From an uncultured Coriobacteriales bacterium (GTDB taxonomy: Bacteria; Actinomycetota; Coriobacteriia; Coriobacteriales; UMGS124): a DNA stretch of 6,246 nucleotides. Positions 1-5,898 of the stretch are shown here, in pieces. The number at the start of each line of letters is the position of its first letter. Position 1 is the stretch's first letter. The DNA is taken from assembly GCA_934662525.1 (NCBI GenBank), contig CAKUKJ010000152.1, positions 1 through 6,246 on the forward strand. The letters run 5' to 3'. The notes beneath the pieces are model-generated. The model was not told the DNA's origin. It ran no database searches and saw only the letters and a program-made list of their open reading frames with translations. The position numbers and the translations under genes were made by a program.

Positions 1-598
1 GCGCGGTCGCCTCCACCATGGCGCGCACGGGCTCGACCGCGTCCCAAACCTCGTCATGGCAGCACCGGGCACACTGAAAGAAGCGATGGTCTCCCTGGAT
101 TTCGGCCACTTTTTCCCAGGGATACACCTTCACGAATTGCGTGTCCTGGTTTGTGGTGAGCACGAAGAAGTCCTTGCCCCCGAGCAGAGCGTCGAGGTCG
201 CGATAAGGCTCGCGCACGGGCGCGTTCTGCGTGAGACTCAGGAAGGTTGCCAGGTAGCCCCAGCGCTCCCTCTCGCTGTGCCACCCTCGGTAAAACGTGC
301 CGTCAAAGACCCCCCTGAATCCATACTTGCGCGCCCACTTGCCGAAATGACGCTCATACGACCCGCCGGGATAGTAGAAGTCGCCCCCTCCTGCGGCAGA
401 AAGCCCCGAGGCGCCTCCCACCACCACGCAATCGCACGCGTCAAGCGCATCGGCAAGCTCCTCCAAAGCCTTCCGGTACGACCATCTTCTGGACGAAAGC
501 TCGTAGGGTGTGCCCCCTTGCCGGTACACATGAGAATACCCCGTCGTAAGCGACTGCGCCTGCACGACCAGGCTCTCATATGAGGTCAAATTTCGCAT
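1..598 (-). CDS. Sir2-family protein, SirTM (class M) type, 3' end missing
   Basis: The minus frame is open from ATG at 598 to the window edge (199 codons, no stop). Translation shows a sirtuin Rossmann core: an NAD-binding GGASGLS motif at residues 61-67, then FYYPGGSYERHF (residues 74-85), a TTNQD motif at 148-152 (the TxNxD motif of sirtuins), and IQGD at 167-170 followed by a Cys cluster (C176, C179, C180) of zinc-ribbon type. Canonical sirtuins have a catalytic His at the position where Q168 stands here. The same replacement is known in the macrodomain-linked SirTM class, which ADP-ribosylates lipoylated GcvH-like partners in Firmicutes. The start is fixed by GAGGAG at 609-614, ten bases upstream. 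The gene is divergent from the TetR gene and probably shares control with it. The partner genes of SirTM operons (macrodomain protein, GcvH-L, lipoate ligase) would lie left of the window and cannot be seen. Family is confident; ADP-ribosyltransferase rather than deacylase activity is inferred. Confidence 0.88.
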   Translation of the reverse strand, partial: MRNLTSYESLVVQAQSLTTGYSHVYRQGGTPYELSSRRWSYRKALEELADALDACDCVVVGGASGLSAAGGGDFYYPGGSYERHFGKWARKYGFRGVFDGTFYRGWHSERERWGYLATFLSLTQNAPVREPYRDLDALLGGKDFFVLTTNQDTQFVKVYPWEKVAEIQGDHRFFQCARCCHDEVWDAVEPVRAMVEATA

Positions 599-608
599 GC
601 CGGTTCTG

Positions 609-614
609 CTCCTC
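609..614 (-). promoter_or_regulatory. Ribosome binding site of the sirtuin gene
   Basis: GAGGAG on the minus strand, ten bases before the ATG at 598. It supports that start; other starts further inside would cut into the conserved domain. Confidence 0.75.
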
Positions 615-619
615 ACTGA

Positions 620-649
620 TTGACATGTGTTCAGAAACATTGTTACTGT
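620..649 (+). promoter_or_regulatory. Candidate promoter of the TetR-type gene
   Basis: A perfect TTGACA -35 box at 620-625 is followed by an 18-base spacer and TACTGT (644-649) as a weak -10. The spacer holds an operator-like repeat, as expected for an autoregulated TetR gene. The -35 is clear; the -10 is only a partial match. Confidence 0.5.
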
Positions 650-667
650 CTAAACAGCACGTCTCAA
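640..667 (-). promoter_or_regulatory. Candidate promoter of the sirtuin gene
   Basis: On the minus strand TTGAGA (667-662) is followed by a 16-base spacer and TAACAA (645-640). The spacer contains the palindrome at 646-657. The promoter overlaps the candidate TetR-gene promoter, so one bound repressor could block both. Matches to consensus are partial. Confidence 0.35.
646..657. promoter_or_regulatory. Palindromic operator candidate
   Basis: CTGTCTAAACAG is a dyad with CTGT/ACAG arms. Five of its six base pairs are symmetric. It lies just downstream of the TetR-gene -10 candidate and between the -35 and -10 candidates of the divergent sirtuin gene. It shares the TGT...ACA outline with the repeat at 625-641. 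Confidence 0.4.
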
Positions 668-733
668 TGGGCAAAACCGGCGATGTGTTCAGCAACGTTC
701 AACTCAGGCGAAATGACCAGAAAGGGACAGGCC

Positions 734-1354
734 ATGGAAACGCTCGACCGCAGGGCCCGCTACACGCGCTCGGCAATCCACGACGCCTTCTTCGCCCTGC
801 TAGAGCAGAAAGGCTTTTCGAAGATGACGGTGGCCGATATTTGCCGTGAGGCAGACATCAGCCGAGGGACCTTTTACCTGCATTACGAGGACAAATACGC
901 CCTGCTCGACGCGATGATAGACGAGGCGCTCGACGCCGACACGCCCATAAGCGAATCGGGCGCCGCATCCCTGTGCCAACGCGCGCCCTCCACGGAGCGT
1001 TATCGCCTCATCTACCGCGACGACGAGGCATTCTCGCGCGTCACTCGTCGCGTGCTGCAACGCGCGGCACCCGAAGCGGTGCCCGCGCTCATGGAAGCGA
1101 CAGGGCTGTCAGAAGACCTCGCAAGGTTGCTTTTCACCTTCACCGTGCACGGCAACCTGGCCGTCAACCGAGAGCACGGATGGGTGCGAGACGCTCGCTA
1201 CATGGCTATCCAACAGGTGCTCAACGCCTACACGGCAGGCGGGGCGCAAGCCGTGCGCGAAATGCAGGGCACGCCGGCCGAGGGGAGCCGGTTCGCGGGG
1301 CAGCCCCGACCGGCACCGCCCCGCGAACCGTCCGCCGGAACCTGCCAAAACTGA
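734..1354 (+). CDS. TetR/AcrR-family transcriptional regulator
   Basis: A 206-residue protein with the classic TetR N-terminal DNA-binding domain. Helix 1 is RYTRSAIHDAFFALLEQKGF, and the helix-turn-helix runs through MTVADICREADISRGTFYLHY before the EDKYALLDAM linker. The C-terminal half (about residues 70-185) is helical and would hold the dimer interface and a ligand pocket; no ligand can be read from it. I chose ATG 734 because AAAGGGA (721-727) precedes it by six bases and the TetR domain starts a few residues later. An ATG at 713 adds MTRKGQA and is possible, while the upstream start at 620 would translate the promoter region. The gene is divergent from the sirtuin gene, with operator-like repeats between. 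The last roughly 25 residues (rich in Pro, Arg, Gly) lie over a 13-bp inverted repeat and look like a non-conserved tail. Probably represses itself and the sirtuin operon. Confidence 0.9.
   Translation: METLDRRARYTRSAIHDAFFALLEQKGFSKMTVADICREADISRGTFYLHYEDKYALLDAMIDEALDADTPISESGAASLCQRAPSTERYRLIYRDDEAFSRVTRRVLQRAAPEAVPALMEATGLSEDLARLLFTFTVHGNLAVNREHGWVRDARYMAIQQVLNAYTAGGAQAVREMQGTPAEGSRFAGQPRPAPPREPSAGTCQN
1289..1330. repeat. 13-bp perfect inverted repeat inside the 3' end of the TetR gene
   Basis: CGGTTCGCGGGGC at 1289-1301 is exactly mirrored by GCCCCGCGAACCG at 1318-1330, with a 16-base loop. It sits in the coding sequence of the regulator's non-conserved tail. No U-tract follows on either strand, so it is not an obvious intrinsic terminator. 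A REP-like palindromic element is possible. Confidence 0.7.
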
Positions 1355-1385
1355 GACGCAGGCCTCACCTCACCCCGCGTCTCAG
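1347..1385 (-). terminator. Stem-loop terminator, minus-strand reading, overlapping the TetR stop codon
   Basis: CTGAGACGC (1351-1359) and GCGTCTCAG (1377-1385) form a perfect 9-bp stem with a 17-base loop. Read on the minus strand the stem is followed by TTTT (1350-1347), which suits termination of transcripts from the molybdopterin remnant. On the plus strand no T-run follows, but the hairpin may still help to end the TetR transcript. It includes the TetR TGA at 1352-1354. Confidence 0.6.
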
Positions 1386-1403
1386 CATTCCCGTAGTTTG
1401 AGC

Positions 1404-2554
1404 CTATGCCGCCGCCCCATCCAACGACACATTTGGGAGGTTTGTGCCTTCACCCTGGGAAGCAGCTCCGGGCGCTGCGGGCACCTCGTCCTCAGCCGTG
1501 ACAAGCACCTCAACCACGTTCTGCGCGAAATACCGTGCCGAGGTCGACCCAAGCCACAACTGATTCGCTATGCCCATTGAATTCGCCATCAACTCGTCGT
1601 TCATTTCGTACACGATGACGCTTGCACGCTGCGTCACGTAGGATAGCGGCAAACTAACCGCATAGCCGTCTTGTGAGACGAACGTTATGGTGTTTGCCCC
1701 CTCGCAAGGACGAGCCGCCTCGAGCAGGCTCGCGAGGGTAAAGCCAGTAACCCGCGCGTTTGCACTTGCACGGCCATCGACGGGGTTGCCGGCGCAACTG
1801 CATCCCATCACCTGCTGAAATGGGCCTGCGGCGCACAGCTCCTCCATCGTCGCACTGAAAGCGTTCTGGACGTCACCGCCGATGGAAACGGTCCATTGCG
1901 CCGCGTCAATGGCGCTCGCCTTGCTGTCCGCGGCCGTAAGCTCTGGGCCCGACCCGCAAAGCACGTTCGACGCCTTGTAGATATGTCGTGCAATGGAGGC
2001 GTTGTCCGCAACTTCACCCTGCGTGTAGGCAAACGTCCCTTCGACGCGAGCAACGTTTCTGACAGCGCCGCCCACCCTTTCAGTTTCTGCCCGCTGCACG
2101 CAGGCGCCACCCGACTGCAAAGGCCCGCCATCCCCTTCTTGGGCCAGCCATCCGCCTCATAAGGTTCGCCGCCGTCTATGGCCTCGTTGGGCCAACCGTT
2201 CCACTCGTGAAGGCTTTCGGCATCCTCGGCGCTCACCACGACGATGTCGCAGACCTCCTTGACGCTGGCAGGCGCCGCCATACCGGGCACCATCAACGTC
2301 ACGGGATATCCAAGCTCCCAGGACAGTGGCTCGCTCGCCACCTCGTAGGCGAGATAGGCCTCGGTGAAATCCTCAAGCAGGACGGGCTCGGCAAAACCGT
2401 CGGAGAAAAGGCTCACAAAGGCAGCCGCGTCATCCTTAAGGCCCGCCTCTTCGAGGAGCTTGCTGAGGGGAATTCCCTTGTACACGCCGTTGGAGATGAG
2501 CGGGCCGCCCGTTGGGTTCATGGTCCCGCAGCTGCACGAACTCGCCGCAGCCAG
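1404..2554 (-). pseudogene. Tandem molybdopterin-binding-domain oxidoreductase, 5'-truncated and frameshifted
   Basis: Two minus-strand frames together encode two sulfite-oxidase-fold (oxidoreductase molybdopterin-binding) domains. Domain one begins at SCSCGTMNPTGGPLISN (near 2542), continues through GVYKGIPLSKLLEEAGL, and ends at CDIVVVSAED. Domain two is in the next frame: GCSCAGNPVDGRASANARV, FTLASLLEAA, VSLPLSYVTQRA, QLWLGSTSARYFAQNVVEVL, ending at TAG 1406-1404. CAGNP and CGTMNP sit where the molybdenum-ligand Cys of this fold lies. A one-base loss is needed to join the frames. The other frame has a stop at 2159-2157, and readable text resumes by about 2120, so the lesion lies between about 2121 and 2156, which includes a GGGG run at 2132-2135. 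The N-terminal strands of domain one and any signal peptide are missing: upstream of about 2550 the frame runs into a GC hairpin and then the ABC gene end. A sequencing error could explain the frameshift but not the missing 5' end. Substrate unknown. Confidence 0.75.
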
Positions 2555-2556
2555 AC

Positions 2557-2587
2557 GCCGCCGCGCGCCGTCATGACGCGCGGCGGC
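2557..2587. repeat. GC-only stem-loop downstream of the ABC operon
   Basis: GCCGCCGCGCG (2557-2567) pairs perfectly with CGCGCGGCGGC (2577-2587) over a 9-base loop. It lies about 50 bases after the ATPase stop and right at the truncated edge of the molybdopterin gene remnant. No T-run follows on the minus strand, so it is at best a weak terminator or an mRNA 3'-end stabiliser for the ABC operon. Confidence 0.6.
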
Positions 2588-2638
2588 CCTCTGCAAAGTG
2601 CGGTACGCACCGCGCACAGCCCACACGCCAACGCCAAC

Positions 2639-3424
2639 CTACGAGAGCAGCATCCTGTCGTTGTCGAGCGCCGCGCCCGACTGCTCCTTGAACTTCTGGA
2701 GCAGGTCGGCCACGGTCAGGCGCGACCGCTCGGCGCCCTCCACGTCGTAGATGACGCGGCCGGCGTTCATCATGACCGTGCGATTGCCCAGCTCAAGGGC
2801 CGACTGCATGTTGTGCGTGATCATGAGGCACGTAAGCCCCCGCTCTGCCACGATGCTCTTCGTGAGGTTGAGCACCTTCTCGGCCGTGGCGGGGTCCAGG
2901 GCGGCGGTGTGCTCGTCGAGCAGCAGGATCTTCGGTGTCTGGAACGTGGCCATGAGCAGGGTGAGCGCCTGGCGCTGCCCGCCCGACAGCAACCCCACCC
3001 GACTGTCCATGCGGTCTTCCAGGCCCATGTCGAGAAGTGCCAGATGCTCGCGGAACGCCTCGCGGTCGGCCTTCGATATGGAGCTCAGCCACCCGCCGCG
3101 CCCCGCCGCCAGCGCCAGGTTCTCCTCGATGCTCATGCCCGGTGCCGTGCCGCGCATCGGGTCTTGGAAGAGCCGCCCGATCATGCGGGCGCGCTTGTGC
3201 TCGGCCATGAAGGTCACGTCTTCGCCGTCAAGCACGACCCGACCCGCATCGAGCAGCCACGACCCGCAGATTGCATTGAACAGCGTGGACTTGCCCGCGC
3301 CGTTGGAGCCGATGATGCTGATGAAGTCGCCCCTCTTCACGTGGAGCGTCAGGTCGTTGAGTGCGACCTTCGCCTCACTCGTGCCTGCGTTGAACGTCTT
3401 GGAAAGATGCTCAAGCCTCAGCAT
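2639..3424 (-). CDS. ABC transporter ATP-binding protein, amino-acid/COG1101 type
   Basis: A 261-residue cytoplasmic nucleotide-binding subunit that hydrolyses ATP to drive import. All ABC motifs are present: Walker A GSNGAGKST (39-47), Q-loop Q87, signature LSGGQ (146-150), Walker B ILLLDE (166-171) followed by HTAALDP, and switch histidine H204 in ITHNM. The LLLDEHTAALDP sequence is typical of ATPases that pair with COG2984 lipoproteins and COG4120 permeases (TrpX/Y/Z-like systems). Length is normal. The ATG at 3424 starts only three bases after the permease stop (TAG then GCC), so the two are translationally coupled; GGTGAG eight bases upstream can act as ribosome site and overlaps the end of the permease gene. 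Last gene of the operon. No defect seen. Confidence 0.92.
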   Translation of the reverse strand: MLRLEHLSKTFNAGTSEAKVALNDLTLHVKRGDFISIIGSNGAGKSTLFNAICGSWLLDAGRVVLDGEDVTFMAEHKRARMIGRLFQDPMRGTAPGMSIEENLALAAGRGGWLSSISKADREAFREHLALLDMGLEDRMDSRVGLLSGGQRQALTLLMATFQTPKILLLDEHTAALDPATAEKVLNLTKSIVAERGLTCLMITHNMQSALELGNRTVMMNAGRVIYDVEGAERSRLTVADLLQKFKEQSGAALDNDRMLLS

Positions 3425-3427
3425 GGC

Positions 3428-4357
3428 CTACTCACCGTCCTTTCCCAGGCGTCGCGCAAGCTTTTTATGAAACTCGGGATAGCGCTTCTTGAGATAGGGG
3501 GCCGAGATGGCTATGACGACGATGACCGAAGAGACGAGCTTGAGCATGAAAGCGGGCATGTTGAAGCGCAGCGCGATGGTGTAGACCAGGCGGAAGATGA
3601 ACGCGCCCAGCACGCAGCCCACGGCGCGCACGGGTATACGGCCCCGGCCCAAAAAGCCTTGTCCGATAAGCAGCGAGGCAAGCGCCATCGTGACCATGCC
3701 GGTGCCGATGTCGATGTTCACCGACTTCTGATACTGTGCGAGCAGGCAACCCGAAAGCCCGGTGAAGGCGTTTGCAATCACCAGGCCCACGATGATGGTG
3801 AAGACGGGGTTGATGGATGAGGAGCGCACCATGTCGGGGTTGTTGCCCGTGGCCCGAATCGCCAGGCCCAGCTTCGTGCGCAAAAAGATGGACAAGAAGG
3901 CCACGACGAGGGCGACCGCGATGACGATGACGATGAGTTTGGAGAAGGGCGCGAACGGCGTGCCCTTGAGCAGGTCGGCCATCATGGTGAAGACGGTGTC
4001 GACCTTGTTGATGTTCACCTGCGAGGAGTTGCCCATCACGCCGATGTTCACCGAGTAGAGCGCCGTGTTCACCACGATGCCGGCCAAGAGGCTGTCGACG
4101 CCCATCTTGGTCTGCAAGATCGCCGTCACGAGGCCCGACAACATGCCGGCGCCCATGGCGGCCGGGATGGCAAGGAAGGGATGGCCCGACAGTGCCACGA
4201 CGGCGCCGACCGCCGCACCCAGCGTGAAGCAGCCGTCGGTGGACAGGTCGCAGATGTTGAGCATCGAGTAGCTCAGGAACAGGGCCAAGACGGTGAGCGA
4301 GCTGATGAGGCCCAGCTCCAGAGCCGTCATCAATGGGCCAGAAAGGGTTGCGAGCAT
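3428..4357 (-). CDS. ABC transporter permease, BPD_transp_2 (COG4120) type
   Basis: A 309-residue integral membrane protein with about eight or nine hydrophobic segments, roughly at residues 12-32, 42-57, 62-82, 88-107, 140-159, 184-204, 220-235, 245-262 and 272-288. The conserved cytoplasmic loop LAIRATGNNPDMVRSS (165-180) is the hallmark of LivH/RbsC-like permeases and contacts the ATPase. The C-terminus is basic (KKRYPEFHKKLARR) and should be cytoplasmic. A TTG at 4372 would add five residues, but AAGGAG (4368-4363) sits five bases before ATG 4357, and the TTG start would place that site inside the gene, so ATG 4357 is chosen. The gene is preceded by an intrinsic terminator that separates it from the lipoprotein gene, and it is followed by the ATPase after three bases. 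The substrate is probably an aromatic amino acid or similar small molecule; this is inferred from the family, not from the sequence. Confidence 0.9.
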   Translation of the reverse strand: MLATLSGPLMTALELGLISSLTVLALFLSYSMLNICDLSTDGCFTLGAAVGAVVALSGHPFLAIPAAMGAGMLSGLVTAILQTKMGVDSLLAGIVVNTALYSVNIGVMGNSSQVNINKVDTVFTMMADLLKGTPFAPFSKLIVIVIAVALVVAFLSIFLRTKLGLAIRATGNNPDMVRSSSINPVFTIIVGLVIANAFTGLSGCLLAQYQKSVNIDIGTGMVTMALASLLIGQGFLGRGRIPVRAVGCVLGAFIFRLVYTIALRFNMPAFMLKLVSSVIVVIAISAPYLKKRYPEFHKKLARRLGKDGE

Positions 4358-4362
4358 AGGGA

Positions 4363-4368
4363 CTCCTT
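4363..4368 (-). promoter_or_regulatory. Ribosome binding site that decides the permease start
   Basis: AAGGAG on the minus strand, five bases before ATG 4357. It rules against the in-frame TTG at 4372. Confidence 0.8.
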
Positions 4369-4387
4369 GCAAGCGGGGCCGTCAAAC

Positions 4388-4429
4388 AAAAAACGGCGAG
4401 CCAGCGCACCATACCGCGCCGACCCGCCG
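4388..4429 (-). terminator. Intrinsic terminator/attenuator between lipoprotein and permease genes
   Basis: Read on the minus strand, CGGCGGGTCGGCGC (4429-4416) pairs with GCGCTGGCTCGCCG (4407-4394) over an 8-base loop. This gives 14 continuous pairs, of which three are G-U in RNA, and TTTTTT (4393-4388) follows directly. The lipoprotein stop is 30 bases upstream and the permease start about 30 bases downstream. Because three pairs are wobble pairs in the minus transcript and would be mismatched (A-C) in the plus transcript, the signal is strand-specific. Partial read-through would give more binding protein than permease and ATPase. Confidence 0.85.
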
Positions 4430-4459
4430 AACATGCCCGACGACCGGAACGACCAGAGG

Positions 4460-5557
4460 CTAGAACTCTTCCGCGGTCGTGATTTCCTTGACCTCGGTGC
4501 AGAGGGGCTCGATGGCGGCCCTCACGTCCTCGAAATCGAGGCCAATCTCCGCGCACGTCTCGGTGTTCACCGTGGCGATACCGTTGTCGAAGGTCATGAC
4601 CGGGGTGGTCGCAGGGTCGGCCCCGTCGAGGAGGATGGAGGCGACCATGTTCGCAGTCTCGACGCCCAGGTTGGCGTAGTTCACGCCGTAGCCCAGGAAC
4701 GCGCCGTTCAGGGCGAAGGAATCGGCCCCTGTGTAGTGCGGAATCTTGGCCTGCGCGAGAATCTCGTAAATCGAGAGCTCGGCGGTCATGATAGTGTTGT
4801 CGGTGGGCGTGAAGATGGCCTCGACCTTGTCGGACACCAGCTGCTGGGCCGCAAGGAGCACCTCGTCGTTGTTGGTGCCGGTGCGCTCCACGACCTCGAT
4901 GCCCTTGTCGGCGCAAATCGCCTTTGCCTCCTCGATCGCCTTGGTGGAGGAGTCCTCGCCCTGGTTGTAGAGGAGGCCGACCTTCGCCAGGTCGGGGTTG
5001 ACGGCCAGCATGAGGTTGAAGACGGCCTCGGTGTTGAGGGCGTCGGAGGTGCCGGTGACGTTGTGGCCGGGGTTGTCCATGGAGTCAACCAGGCCGCTCC
5101 CCTCGGGGTCGGTCGCAGCCGAGAACACGACGGGGGTCTGGCTGTCCTCGGTCTGGGCCTGCATGGTCACGGCGACGGGGGTGGCGACGCCCACCATGAT
5201 ATCGACCCCGTTGGCCTGGAAGTTGGAAATGATCTGGCTCATGATGTTGGCGTCTGCGTTGGCGTTCTGATAGTCAACGTCAAACTGAACGCCCTTTTCC
5301 TTACCGATGGCGGCAAGCTGCGACTGCACGTTGTCGCAAATCTGGTTGAGCGACGCGTCGTCCACGTAGCTGCACAGGCCCACCTTGTACGTGGGCGTAT
5401 CGGAAGACTCGGCGGCTTCCTGGTTGGACTCAGTTTGATTGGTCTGGTCGGTTTGCTCGGTCGAGCCGCAGCCAGTGAGGCCGAAGACTGCGGTGCCGCA
5501 TGCGAAAGCGGACATGGCCGCAACGGTCACGAAAGAACGCCTGGTAACATATGCCAT
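4460..5557 (-). CDS. ABC transporter substrate-binding lipoprotein (COG2984/PF04392 type)
   Basis: A 365-residue exported binding protein. The N-terminus has TRRSFV at residues 5-10 (a twin-arginine-like motif), a hydrophobic stretch (10-27), and the lipobox LTGC with lipidated Cys at 30. A Ser/Thr/Gln/Glu-rich linker (31-55) follows. The fold then shows family landmarks: TPVAVTMQAQ (126-135), SAATDPEGSGLV (146-157), NVTGTSD (166-172), YNQGEDSS (197-204), TPTDNT (250-255) and GYGVNYANLG (289-298). Characterised relatives bind tryptophan or tyrosine (for example TrpX of streptococci and CD0873 of Clostridioides difficile), so an aromatic amino acid is the best guess. ATG 5557 is preceded by GGGGAG (5569-5564) with six bases between; longer in-frame starts up to 5686 would translate the promoter region and hide the signal peptide. 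It is the first gene of the three-gene import operon, with its own terminator downstream. Confidence 0.92.
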   Translation of the reverse strand: MAYVTRRSFVTVAAMSAFACGTAVFGLTGCGSTEQTDQTNQTESNQEAAESSDTPTYKVGLCSYVDDASLNQICDNVQSQLAAIGKEKGVQFDVDYQNANADANIMSQIISNFQANGVDIMVGVATPVAVTMQAQTEDSQTPVVFSAATDPEGSGLVDSMDNPGHNVTGTSDALNTEAVFNLMLAVNPDLAKVGLLYNQGEDSSTKAIEEAKAICADKGIEVVERTGTNNDEVLLAAQQLVSDKVEAIFTPTDNTIMTAELSIYEILAQAKIPHYTGADSFALNGAFLGYGVNYANLGVETANMVASILLDGADPATTPVMTFDNGIATVNTETCAEIGLDFEDVRAAIEPLCTEVKEITTAEEF

Positions 5558-5563
5558 TTTGTG

Positions 5564-5569
5564 CTCCCC
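5564..5569 (-). promoter_or_regulatory. Ribosome binding site of the lipoprotein gene
   Basis: GGGGAG on the minus strand, six bases before ATG 5557. It sets the start directly ahead of the signal peptide. Confidence 0.8.
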
Positions 5570-5609
5570 ATTTCTTTTTATAAGCGGGTTAAGCGAATAG
5601 GACACGCCG

Positions 5610-5639
5610 ATTATTATCCCATGCTCCCCGGCAAGACAA
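5610..5639 (-). promoter_or_regulatory. Candidate promoter of the ABC importer operon
   Basis: On the minus strand TTGTCT (5639-5634) is a 4-of-6 match to a -35 box. The AT-rich run GATAATAAT (5618-5610) offers -10 options GATAAT (15-base spacer), TAATAA (17) or AATAAT (18). This is the only AT-rich patch in the 180-base gap upstream of the lipoprotein gene. The predicted leader is about 45-50 bases, too short for a T-box or large riboswitch. Confidence 0.5.
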
Positions 5640-5736
5640 GACCCGATTTTTCTATTCGGCGAGCGGCATGTCGGCCGGGGCGGCAACCACCGCCGTGGAG
5701 GTCAGAGTCATCCCAGCGAGCCAAGCGGGGCCGGCG

Positions 5737-5898
5737 CTAATTGAGCTCGTACAGCGCTGAGAACTTCCTCACCAGGTAGTCGATGCAATAGCGCGGGTCA
5801 AACGGCTCACCGCAGGCGCGCTCCATGAGGGGAAGCGGGCCTACATTTGCGCCGGGCTTCCACATCGCATCTGAGCTCAGCCCACCAACCAGTGCGAG
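5737..5898 (-). pseudogene. C-terminal remnant of an M32 (Taq-type) metallocarboxypeptidase
   Basis: A 53-codon minus-strand stretch that begins after an in-frame TGA (5901-5899) and ends at TAG 5739-5737. It has no suitable start near its beginning. Its residues include AMWKPGANVGPLPLMERACG, then EPFDPRYCIDYLVRKFSALY and a final ELN. This matches the C-terminal end of M32 carboxypeptidases, where a tail of the form P-x-x-L-(L/M)-x-x-x-x-G-x-P-(F/L)-(D/N)-P-x-Y-x-x-DYL-x-x-K(Y/F)-x-x-(I/L)Y-x-L is usual. The intact enzyme is about 500 residues and removes C-terminal residues using a zinc HEXXH site; none of that catalytic part is here. The rest has been lost or displaced where the plus-strand ATPase region begins. 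Assignment rests on recall of the family tail without a database search. Confidence 0.65.

Larger units (their letters stand above)
625..699. repeat. Direct repeat pair, likely repressor operators
   Basis: ATGTGTTCAGAAACATT (625-641) recurs as ATGTGTTCAGCAACGTT (683-699), 15 of 17 bases identical, 58 bases apart. Each copy has a short dyad, TGTT-N4-AACA in the first and a degenerate form in the second. The copies flank the start of the divergent transcripts. Repeated, partly symmetric sites beside a TetR gene are typical operators for the encoded repressor; binding itself is inferred. Confidence 0.55.

Noticed and set aside
620..733. Longer start for the TetR-type protein at 620
   Set aside because: The extra 38 residues are Cys-rich and unlike any TetR N-terminus, and the region holds promoter and operator signals. 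A ribosome site fits the ATG at 734.
2121..2156. Programmed -1 frameshift as the explanation for the split molybdopterin gene
   Set aside because: No X_XXY_YYZ slippery heptamer is present in the right frame and no convincing downstream structure was seen. The gene also lacks its 5' end, so decay is simpler.
2207..3820. Plus-strand open frame of 537 codons
   Set aside because: It runs antisense across the molybdopterin remnant, the ABC ATPase and the permease, which show clear family motifs. Its translation is rich in His, Arg, Gln and Glu with no domain, as expected for a shadow of GC-rich genes.
3465..4916. Minus-strand open frame of 483 codons
   Set aside because: It overlaps the permease and lipoprotein genes in another frame and is Arg/His/Gly-rich. 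It also reads through the strong terminator region.
5679..5694. Hairpin GGCGG/CCGCC as terminator of the carboxypeptidase remnant
   Set aside because: The stem is only 5 bp and no T-run follows on the minus strand; common by chance in GC-rich DNA.
5558..5736. T-box or other riboswitch ahead of the amino-acid-type importer
   Set aside because: The likely promoter leaves a leader of under 50 bases and no T-box-like motif or anti-terminator/terminator pair is visible.
4181..5740. Plus-strand open frame of 519 codons
   Set aside because: It is antisense to the permease and the lipoprotein genes; low-complexity Gly/Val/Asp/His composition and no recognisable motif.
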